DNA of 64,000 nt from Melampsora larici-populina 98AG31 (taxonomy: Eukaryota; Basidiomycota; Pucciniomycetes; Pucciniales; Melampsoraceae): NCBI RefSeq assembly GCF_000204055.1, contig NW_006768777.1:1127105-1191104 (forward strand), read 5' to 3'. The position numbers and the translations under genes were made by a program. Below are positions 49,601-59,356 of the stretch, piece after piece (position 1 is the first letter of the stretch; each line of letters opens with the position of its first letter). The notes beneath the pieces were generated by a model. That model worked only from the letters and a program-made list of their open reading frames with translations, was not told the DNA's origin and did not search any database.

Positions 49601-50940
49601 GTGCTTGATGAATTGCATGTAGCATAATCAGAGTCTACATAAGATTGTCCAACAAGATTTTTGATAAACCCAATTGAACTTAATTTCTAATGGGCCTGGG
49701 GGGTGGTGGGCCAAGGAAATGATAAACACATGGAAACCTTGAACTCCAATAAGGAATACCACGGTTTCATCACAATTTGATTGCCACAAAATAGTAGTGA
49801 GGGCACATTGTAATAGTGTGGATCATCTTGAGTTGAGCTGTAGTGATTTGACGCTTTGCATAGCTGAGAGAGGAACAGTGTTGTGCACTACTGTCAGTAG
49901 ATGAATGATGTGGGTAGAGTAAATTAAGTCATAGCAAGGGGTGTACAACAATGTGATTTTATGGCCATGGCAGAATTTTTGGCTGCACACATTGGACTGG
50001 GGTGCTGCAGGCTCAACATGCCAATTCTTCCAAATGCCTTGGTTGAGGCAGGTTGGAAATGATATAGGAAATGGTCATATATGGGTTTACAACATGCTCT
50101 GGGACACACACTGGAGCTTTTGCCAGATCAGCTGTCTACTCTACAGGTTGTGTTGAGCTACATTACAAAAAGATAATTAAAGATTCTATCAGTTTCACAT
50201 CACCAAGAAAGCCAATAGAACATTTCAAGCAAAGTTATAGAAGGATTTCTAAGGCAACACAATGGAATAATCCAAATGGCTCATACTGTGGGTTCATCTG
50301 TTGATAATTCCATTGTCTAGGTGGGGGAAGAGCATAACAGATGCTATTTTATAGTGTGTGGTGGCTGGATTGCAGACAGGCTGGAGCATAGCAGATGGAA
50401 ATATATTGATGAATGACAATTATGGCTTTCACCATGTAAACATTTTGAAAAAACCAATGCAAGTTGGAAATATAGTTGATTTTGTTGGAGAATTCAGGGG
50501 TTTCAATGATCCAATGGATGAATGGTATATGAACGTGAGTTTTTTGACAGTTTGGTGTTGTTGTGTACATGCTGAAATTATGTCAATGATAGGCGACGGG
50601 CATGTTGTTAGTATGTTATGGTAAAAGAAGATACTTTTTGGTCAAGTACATCACGTAAGATTACAGGTTCATCAATTGGAGGTAGCAGCGAAGGTCTGTG
50701 GTTAAGAACACATCGGTGTTGAAGTGTGTAGAGGTCATGTAGTCGTGGAGTGCAGTTTCAGGGGTTTCCTGTTATTAATTGAGTTCATATAGAGGCTTGT
50801 CCCAATCCGGATTTCTTCCTTATTTGTTACTTGTGTGTGTCCGATGTTTTCTCTTTTGGGATAGGTTGTTAAAATTTTTGTCTTGCTGTTTTTCCTCTTA
50901 TACCCTGCCTCTCTTGAGCTCCGGTTTCCTCCCTCATCAT
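49601..50940. other. intergenic, no secure gene
   Basis: The plus-strand stretch 50430-50530 reads VGNIVDFVGEFRGFNDPMDE but is isolated. Nothing else could be assigned. Confidence 0.35.
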
Positions 50941-51353
50941 GTGGAAACTGAAGCTTGAGAGTAAGCACCATTTTCTCTTCTTACTTATGTGTGCAATTTT
51001 CATCTGGACTTGGCTCATTTCTTTTGACAGACCTTCCTACCACCCTGTTGTACAATCCTGCTATTTGCAGGTAAGGCGTCAATTCCTCCGCCCTAATCTT
51101 TCTACCTTACAAGTTCTATCTGAACTCACTCTACCTGTTCTGTCCAGTTGAATAGTAGTTTCTTTTGATTTCAATTCTTTTAATTAGTTCTTTATCTTTG
51201 TTTGCTTGAAATATGATTGTGTGGAAACTGAAGCTTGAGAACCTTCCTACCACCCTGTCGTACAATCCTGCTATTTGCAGGTAAGGCGTTGATTCCTCTG
51301 CCCTAATCTTTCTACCTTACGAGTTCTATCTGAACTCACCCTGTTCTGTCCAG
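50941..51353 (+). repeat. tandem duplication in which one copy lacks a 70-nt intron
   Basis: Copy 1 spans 50941-51147 and copy 2 spans 51221-51353. In copy 1, GTGGAAACTGAAGCTTGAGA is followed by a 70-nt insert (50961-51030) that starts GTAAGC and ends TTTTGACAG, then ACCTTCCTACCACCCTG. In copy 2 the two flanks are joined exactly at that point (51240/51241). A second GTAAGG...GTCCAG segment is retained in both copies, and both end at TGTCCAG. No long frame is present, so the sequence is probably transcribed non-coding or 5' UTR. Confidence 0.75.
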
Positions 51354-51949
51354 GTACAATTATCTTTCTGCGTTGACATTCAGTCCGCTAGAACTTATTT
51401 CATAGTAAGCAGGCAGAGATCTCTCATTGGGTGTTGATGGTTGGCCAAAGTCATACATGTACCATTTCAGACAGCTGTAAATAGTGTGTTGACTGCAGAG
51501 TGATTGGTCTGTGAGGTGGTAGCTAGTTTTGTAAGGGGGCACCAGATTTGGTGGAGAGATAGTGTGGAAGTTCATGATGAAGCCCCATACATACATCATG
51601 GAGAAAAAATCTGTGTATTCTGTGTCTGTTCATGTTGCAATGGCACTACGCAAGACAACTGCAATGTATTCTGCGCAGTCTACAATGCTAGACCCCCGAG
51701 CCTGATGGGGGCGGCGGGCCGGCCCCAATGTTCTAGTAAAGCTTAATAGACTATATATTCTTGATCTGTGAATACAGGAGCAGGTGTGTACAGATTTATG
51801 ACAACATATGATGACATCAGAATTTTGGTGGTTGGACAGGCAAATGGCCCCATATGATATTATGTTGAAGTCATTTTGAAATCTTTCTGAATCTTTCATG
51901 AATCTTTCATGGAGTCAGTGGTAGGCTCTGGCCTTCCAGAGCCTAGTAG

Positions 51950-52059
51950 ATGGGGGCTGTGAAGATACCTTGGATCAACACCTTGGACAAGATCTGTCCA
52001 AGCGTTTATATCTGACAATGCCTTGGATTGAAAAATCCACGGCATCTATGTTGGCGGTG
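51950..52059. mobile_element. CACTA-like element, copy 3 (reverse orientation)
   Basis: The right end read in reverse is CACCGCCAACATAGATGCCG, with AGG directly outside at 52060-52062, matching copies 1 and 2. The interior has inverted CCTTGGA/TCCAAGG half-sites, as in copy 1. The left end is degenerate (GGCTGTGAAGATACC). Confidence 0.45.
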
Positions 52060-52139
52060 AGGTTAGGTCTTCTGTTAGTTTTATTTGAGGATCTACACTC
52101 TCAATCTCAATGCCCAAATTTATGACCTTTAAAACACTC

Positions 52140-53000
52140 TACCTTAGAGCTGTCCACATTATCCAAGTCCATTGGAGCTGACATTGTTGTGGTGGCTGTT
52201 GTAGCATGTGGTTTACCATAGTTATTATGGTTTCTGAAACTACTTCAATGATGGTTTGATATCTTATGATGATTATGGTTATTGTGATTGGGAGAAGAAC
52301 CATTACCAGTAAGTTTATGATTTCTTTCACAATCTCGGGCAGCCTGGTACAATACCTCAATATCCTCATTGGTAAGATCTACCTGTTTCACGTCTGGTTG
52401 GTAATTAGCAAGGAGTTTGTCCTGGATCAAAAATCTTCTTTTGAAGAAGGGTAATTTTTTGTCCGGGATTCTGACGGCTCATTTTCTGAATCTGAGAATG
52501 TAGTCACTTATGTCAGATTTTTGATATAATGATTTGAGTTGTTGTTGGACTTCATATAGAATAAGAGAGTAATTATACTTCTCAAAGAATTTTGGTTTGA
52601 AGACCATCCATGACTATTGTTCTTCTTGACTAACTCGTGCCAGAAGTATCTAGCATCTTCATTGAGGAAGTTAATGATTGACTTGGTCCAGCGTGTGACT
52701 GGATAGTGTTACAAGACAAAGAATTTGTATCTCAGTGATCCAAAGATCAGCATTATCACCGTGGCCGGTGAACTTGCATGGTTCCACCTTCAAACCCTTG
52801 ATCCTGGGCTCCTGTCAATTTGTACATACATTTTTAAGCTATATATTTCAGACTGTGAGTCTCTGATAGTGTTTAGTGCACTTACTAGTTCACTGGTGAT
52901 TTGCTTGTGTTGGTAGGTCTGTTGTCCAACCATGTTCTCCAATTCCCCAAGCCTTTGAGCTTGTTGTTGGAAAAATATATCAACTTGTCTCAATCCATGT
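52140..53000 (-). mobile_element. gag-like remnant of an LTR retrotransposon
   Basis: Reading leftward: a coiled-coil segment (FFQQQAQRLGELENMVGQQ, QHKQITSELVSALNTI), then the typical start of a retrotransposon Gag domain (LKVEPCKFTGHGDNADLWIT). In other frames follow FLNEDARYFWHELV, FFEKYNYSLILYEVQQQLKS and YQPDVKQVDLTNEDIEVLYQ, then an Asn/His-rich end. At least two frame changes show decay. No protease, RT or integrase is seen to the left, so only the 5' portion survives here. Confidence 0.5.
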
Positions 53001-53324
53001 TCTCTTGTTGGACAGGAATTTGGCCGTCCGTACTCTTCATCATAGGGGAGGACATTTTTGGTTTCTTGGTGTTTCTGTTACAAAGAGAGTTAACAACTGT
53101 GAGTCAATCTTAAAACTGATCAGGAGTTAACAAGGACTATGGTCCAAAGAAAACTAATAAGACACATGAAAAAGAAAAAGGAATCCTATCCGTGTGGTTT
53201 AGACTAAGAAATTATGATCTCTGGAGTTTTTCAAAAAAAGGTTTCTTTATGGAATCTATTGGAAATTTGTAGTTGGTCTTTCGAAAAGAAGAGACAGGGG
53301 AATTTTATTAGACTTCTTGAAAGC

Positions 53325-55191
53325 TTGTAACAATAATAAAACACATAAATAATTATTTGTGATTCTTACAGGTTCAGGTGCTTTTGAAAATGTAAGCAAA
53401 GTGACTTGGGGATTCATTTAATTTTCAGTGAGAAGTGAATCCTCTTATAAGTGTTCCCAAAAAATGAAAGTACAACCTGAAGGTTTTTCAACAGGAGGAT
53501 TCTGTTTAAGAATCCAATTTTAGCAAAAGATACAAGCTGAGTGTGAGGGTAGGGTACTCTTTGAGAGTGCTCTATGCTCACTAAAGTTGGAAAATAGGTA
53601 GTGTAGTAATGAAATTTGATTCTTTATTTCAAATGTGTAGTATTTACAAAATGAAATAAAGAAAAGAAAGAAAGTAAAAGAGACTGATAGTCTGTTTGGA
53701 TAAATCCAGACAGACTACAGTTAGATGACTCCTTAAAAGGAGGTTTGATTTATAATTAATAATTATTATAAAGTACAAAGGCTGGATCCAAGGCCCTCCT
53801 TTAATCATTAAAGTAACAGATTAAAGAGTGAGGTGAAGGTCACTAGTCTGGTTGTTACAAAGTCACCAACTTATGGTTATTCAAAAGGTACACCAACCTG
53901 AGAGTTGATATAGGTCACTAACCTACGGTTGTTCAGAAGGTACACCAACCTGTGAGTTGATATAGGTCACTAACCTGTAGTTGTTCAAGAGGTAACTAAC
54001 CTTGAAGTTAATTGGAAGGTCACTAACCTAGAAATGTTCTACTTAGGGAAAGTAGAGGATCCAGAAAGGGGAAGAAAGAGATTACTTTATCTTTTAGTCA
54101 GGAAGCTGCTTTAAAGATATGAAGTGAATCACTAGTCTTATTATTATAAGACTTTTGATTATGTACTTCAATTGAACTTTAAAGGGTTCTTTAAAAGATG
54201 TGTGTAATAAATTGCTTGGGGGATTTTCTTGAATGCTGAGAGAGGAGGGGATTATATACTCTCCTCTCTAAACCTAACTGTAGTGGTATTTTTTTGTATC
54301 ACAACATTGGTTTAGGGTTTGTTGTTAATGATTGTTATGATCATTATTGATTATGCTTAATTACATATACACACTAAGTATACTATGTAGTATAAGCATT
54401 TGAAACCAAAGCATTTTAACTCTTGACACTGAGTTATGAGGTGTTAATGATGTTTTATAACATACTACATGTGGTTTTAAGTGTACACGTATATGTAATT
54501 AATATTTTTATGTGTTTCATTACATGTTACATACTGTCTATAGGCTGTATGTATATGTAATTAGGTTTGTATATGATAATTCTTTATTGTAAGTTAGTTT
54601 TGGGTACATGCATATGTACTCAGGGCTGACACTGAGTGATTTAAACATCAATCCCTAATTCGGAAACAAGTGTTTGTTATAATCAGTCAAGATAAGAATT
54701 GGCAATAATGCATATATGAAAAGTCTTTAAGGCTTTTCTAAAAGCATTCAACAAAAGTAAAGTGAAAATGAAAGAGGAAACAAAAAGAACATGGAGTTCC
54801 GGAATTACAGTTGGCAGTGCCTTTAGATAAAAAGCAAGCAAAAAAGAAAAGAGAAGAGGAATTCTGAACAACAAAGAAGTGTCTTAAACCAGAAGTAAGT
54901 CTAAAGCAGAGTTCTAGTGTATAACAAGTTTTGTTGCCAACAGGATGAGAATGTAAAGGCTTCTTGATTTTTCTAGTAAACATGTAAAAAGGGATAATGA
55001 TTTTGTTTAATGTAGAAAAAGATGATTCTTTTCTCTCTTTTGTGGACAAGTGCTGATATTCAACTGATCAAATAATGCATGATGGCTGTAGTTGGTCTAG
55101 TTAGTTAAAGTAGAAATGTTTTGTTGTTAAGTGATATTTTGACCAGTCCCTGGTTTGTAACAGGGCTGGTACATTCTTGAACACTGTTACA
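53325..55191 (-). repeat. possible 5' LTR of the gag-bearing retroelement
   Basis: Bounded on the minus strand by TGTAACA (at 55191) and TGTTACA (at 53325), the TG...CA pattern of LTRs, and placed just upstream of the gag-like remnant. A minus-strand TATATAAT box lies at about 54252-54262. No matching second LTR or clear primer-binding site was found, so the borders are tentative. A nearer TGTTACA at 53853-53859 offers a shorter alternative of about 535 bp. Confidence 0.3.
53835..54045. repeat. 52-53-bp tandem repeat, four units
   Basis: Units begin at about 53861, 53913, 53965 and 54018 with (G/A)GTCAC(T/C)AAC. Each holds GTTGTTCA and AGGTACACCAACCTG or AGGTAACTAACCTT. The units decay toward the right. 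The array lies inside the putative LTR. Confidence 0.7.
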
Positions 55192-56524
55192 CCTGGTCAG
55201 GGTTTTCATTGTATGTTAGTTGTTTTCAACCATGTAGCCATGTTGTTGATTTTTAACCTGGATTGGTAAGGGTTCATGCTGCATGAGGACCCTGGACAGC
55301 CCCTATTGAAATGGAAGGAATTGGATTTTTTTTCCGAAAAAAAGGTCCTTTGTCCACACATAGGAATCCATTTTTTTTTGAAAACCAGCAAAAATCTTGT
55401 AGGTAGGAGAGCAAATTCCCAGGATTTCTGTCAGCAAGGTATATTGGGGCTCTCCAGGGTCCTGCTGCGTGTAATTTGTTATGAGGGTGTTAATGGTACA
55501 CAAAATTGAAAACCACATGAAAAACCCGCATGACACCGCATGGATTTTGTGTACCGCTGATGTATTCCATTATGTGTAGATGTGGTTCATTATTTTTCAC
55601 TCATGAAACTGGAGTGTAAGTATGTATGTTATTATTTTTATGTATGTTTTATAATTATGTATTTACATGTGTAAGGACAGTAATGCATTGATCTGTCAAT
55701 ACAATCAAGGGTTATTGCTCAGCAAGAAACCTCTTACAGTTGACATTTGTCTTCTTAGTCAATTTTTCTTGTAGTTTGATGTCTTCAATTTGATTGTCTT
55801 TGCTTCAGTTTCTCTGACATCTAATATGGTTTAAAGATGCTGCAAAATGTTATGAGCATGACTGGGACCAGAGGTCAGATATGGTCTGATAGTATAACTG
55901 AAAAATATGGAGAGAATATAATGGGGTCAAAGTGCAGTAATATTATAAGCATAGCCCAGTATAAGGCCATAACAGTCCTGACCAAAGGTCTGAACAACCA
56001 ACATCAGACATTGATTTGGTGCAGTCTCACTGTCATTGTCTGAGGACCCCAATGAATGAAATTCTGAGTTTGGTTGTGAAAACTGTTTCATGTTCGTGTC
56101 CACCTGCTACAACAACTCCTTGGTGTGTGTACTTTGATGTGTCACACTAAAATGGACATGGTGACAGATATCAAAAAGTAAATTGGCAATGTACAAATCA
56201 AATACAAGGCCTTAAAATTTTGATCAAATTTCTCAACAGGGTAAGGATTTTATGTTGATTTATTCCTAGGTAAGAATGATCATCCAATCAGATTTGCTTG
56301 GAATCCTAGATTAGTATATTGTCCTAACTGAACAAAGCCCATTGCAACAGCCATGACTCAATTCTGCCATGTACTCAAGTATAAAAATGTTGGAATATGT
56401 CATCCAGGATCTCATCATACACCTTGATTTATAGTAGTCTGAATGTGAATGCAGAGAAGACGCGAGACTGGTTGGGATTCATGTACAGCAACGACCTATC
56501 ACGCAAAATCAGACCGCTTTACAA
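55192..56524. other. intergenic, no gene seen
   Basis: AT-rich, with no motif-bearing frame on either strand. Confidence 0.4.
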
Positions 56525-56749
56525 GCGTTGTTAGGCTAGCCACTACATGCAAAGTGCTGACCCCGTGGATGCGGGGTTGCGGTGACGCCGCACAAAACCC
56601 AAGGGGGGTTCTTGCAAAAGCGGGGGGTTGATCTGGGTCAGCGCGTCCCCGCATCCGCGGCGTCACCACCTTGCATGTAGTGAGCGGTAAACTGGGGCCT
56701 TGCCATTGGGCAAGTGGCCTCGTCAGGGGTTTGACTCCCCTACAACGCA
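56525..56749 (+). tRNA. tRNA-Gly(GCC)-like gene split by a transposon insertion
   Basis: Outside the insertion (56541-56682, plus one copy of its AGC duplication) the two halves form a cloverleaf. The acceptor stem is GCGTTGT (56525-56531) with ACAACGC (56742-56748) and discriminator A. T8-A9 and a D-arm GGCT...AACT around AGCGGTA follow; one D-stem pair is mismatched. The anticodon stem GGGCC/GGCCT encloses TTGCCA, giving anticodon GCC with T33 and A37, then a possible 9-nt intron TTGGGCAAG and T38. The T-arm AGGGG-TTTGACT-CCCCT holds a near-consensus B box. A pol III terminator TTTTT starts at 56753. The insertion between the A-box halves should inactivate it. Confidence 0.65.
56541..56682. 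mobile_element. 142-bp CACTA-like mini-element inside the tRNA
   Basis: The left end starts CACTACATGCAAAGTG. The right end in reverse reads CACTACATGCAAGGTG, and the inverted similarity continues over about 50 bp through GGATGCGGGG. AGC is duplicated on both sides (56538-56540 and 56683-56685). A CACTA terminus and 3-bp duplication are textbook for the CMC/EnSpm superfamily. The element is nearly all stem, far too short to encode anything, and GC-rich relative to its surroundings. Confidence 0.7.
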
Positions 56750-56752
56750 TAC

Positions 56753-56757
56753 TTTTT
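56753..56757 (+). terminator. pol III terminator of the tRNA-like gene
   Basis: TTTTT begins three bases after the discriminator base at 56749, the usual place for a eukaryotic tRNA terminator. Confidence 0.6.
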
Positions 56758-56788
56758 GGCATTTCCCAATCATGTCCCTGTGAACAAT

Positions 56789-57137
56789 CAGGTTGTGGGC
56801 GCGCTGATAATTTTGTAGGCGCGCCGAGGCGCGTTTTTTTGTGATTTTTCGCGCCGGGCGCGTTTTCTTACAAAAAAAATTGCTGACAACCACAATGTTG
56901 TTTATACATTGTCATTTATTCTACGTCTGTATTGCTAGAGCTGTCTACCACCACCAACTTACCTTTTGGAGGTGAGAAAAGCCAAAAAGAGCTGTCTTCA
57001 AAGCTCACAGCAAGGATCCAAGTCTCCAATATTGGTGACAGGACATAGAAATTCAAAGATCTGGTGCATTTTGTGAAAGGCGCACCCTTAAAAAGGCGTG
57101 CCAAAGCGCGTTTTTTGTGCCGCACCCACAACCTGAG
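56789..57137. mobile_element. inverted-end element rich in GCGCG motifs
   Basis: The left end CAGGTTGTGGGCGCG and the reverse of the right end CAGGTTGTGGGTGCG form an inverted pair about 350 bp apart. Inside both ends are GGCGCGCC/GCGCG-TTTTTT blocks, unusual in this AT-rich region. It encodes nothing recognised. Confidence 0.45.
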
Positions 57138-59356
57138 TGAACAAGATTGACCAAGGGCCAATTCTCACTGCTGCTGCGGCTGCTGGTGGTAAAGCTTGAG
57201 TAAAATCTTGAAAGTTGCCTGTGTTTTGCTCTACAACACAATGTTGCTTGTACTTATGAGGTGCAGCTCCTACTTCAGGCCCTTGATGAGCATCTTGGAA
57301 ATTGAGCATAGGGGCATGTGCAAAGGATTGTTCAAATTTCAGTCCAAGTGAAATAATGTGATATGGAAATCACAGGTGTAGATTTGCAAAACTTGAAACT
57401 TGAGCTTTCAAAGGTGATCTCCCATTTTGGGATTGGAATGGCAGTGCCGTCTACAATTGACTGGAGGATTCTGAACAGATGTTTTTGTGCAGAAGATATA
57501 GCCAGGGGGCTGCATATAATAAAAATTGCTTTGTTTATTGAAGATGAAGTGATAATGGGTCCAGACCATGTTTGTGACTTGCTATCTCTCTATCAATCAA
57601 TGATTTCCTTACTATCAAATTGATATTGCAAGCTCTTGTTTCCTTTTGATCATAAAGCCAGCTTATAATCCTTGCATTAACTTCAGAAGCTAGTCAAGTC
57701 TACATTGGACGTATCAGGCAGCGGTATCCATTCCACACCTAAGGCAATTATAAGTGCCATTTAGAATTTGATACTTACCTTACAAAGAGTTGAAAAATAA
57801 GTTTAGAAGTGTTAGTTATGGCAACAAGATCCTTGAACATACATTTTGTGAGATTATTCTACCTAGGTCTGTAAACTTACCAAGTGTTTAAAGACCCAAG
57901 CTGACAATTTTTCAGCTATCTGGTGTCCAATTTTGGCTTTCAGTACATATTGTTCAGTTGTGATGAGATTGTCTGAGCAAGCAACCTTCGTCTAGAGTAC
58001 ATAATGGCAAAGGCTCAAGAAAAAATCATTCACAAATAAAACGCCTCCAGAATGGTCTCAAATTCAATGTCAGGTACTGGTTATCCACGCATGTCAACAA
58101 CCACACAACCTGCGGCAAGGCCATCATGAGGGATCTTTGTAGTGTGTGGGTAATCTTGCCATCATATTTGAAAACTTTTTGAAGGCATATCTTATTGTTT
58201 TCTTGCTCTTTTTCAAGAGTGGCTGATCCCCTTTGTTAGAGTCTGACCAGAGTCTTATAGATGCCTATTCATCGTCTTGATTCAATGCACAGTGCTCATG
58301 AGGCCTGAAGGTCAGCAAAAAGTCTTCATGGACTTATCTAGCTGACAGTAGAGACATGACGTCCCGTGAACTCCAGTTCTACTGACCTTTGAGCTGAAGT
58401 ACAATGGCATCTAAGACCTCAGAAAGGAAAAGAAAACATTTTGCGTGCGTCTGAATCGATCCAAAAAGGGCATGAGGTCGGTCGAATACATGAATGGCTG
58501 TGACCATTTGGCTTGAAGAGTTTCTTTTGTTTCTAACTTGTTCAATCAAAGGATCCTTTCGTTTTCGAAGAGCGGGGGCAAAGCCTCTGCAGAAGTTAAC
58601 TGGTCCAAGCCCTAATACAGAAGGTGGGCATTTGAGGCTGAGCCAAATCCGACTAAAGTGCAATCTGTCACTTGTTTCGATTTCACAGAGCTGAAACCTG
58701 ACAATTTAAGTTTTTCGGTTTGGTTTGTTCGGGTGAATTCCGATTTTGATTTCTACACTTCTTCACAACTTCAACTTCATCTCACCATCACCATCATCAT
58801 CACCACCACCTATCGATTTCCATCTCGAAACCTCAACAAAACTCAATCAACCTCTCAATATCAACCAAATCACAATTCTTCAAACTATGAGATCTTGATT
58901 TTAACTTTTTCCATATCATATTACGCTTTTAAATTCATCATCAATTGTCGGTGATAGTGTTACTTTGTTGAAGTTGATATCGTTTTAATCGTCTACAAGA
59001 AAACTGTCATCTTGTGACCTTACTTTGTTGTTATCGTCTCATTGGATTTCTTTTCTGTAAAGCTGTCTCTAGTTTTTAAATTTATCAGAATCTAGACTGA
59101 AGACTTGCCAAAGAAAAATAAAGACTTATTCACACTTTTTAAATTACATCCTGCCCACCTCTCTTATACTCATCTCATTATTACCTCATTTTCAACTTCA
59201 TCTTCATTACCGTCTCACTATCAATCTCACAACAACCGCCTCCTCCGGCTGACTAATCCTGAACTTCAGCCATCACCAAAACTAATCATTCACACTGGTC
59301 CTCAACTGATTACGCTGCTCATTCTCACATCCATTCCTCTTGTGCCATCTTGAGAA
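57138..59356. other. intergenic; 5' UTR and promoter of the Mpe1-like gene at the right end
   Basis: A frame at 57363-57623 (plus; DWRILNRCFCAEDIARGLHI, IIKIALFIEDEVIMGPDHV) looks partly protein-like but has no partner exons that I can place. A CAT/CAC-rich tract lies at 58785-58810. The last several hundred bases are pyrimidine-rich and probably hold the promoter and leader of the gene at 59357. Confidence 0.4.
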
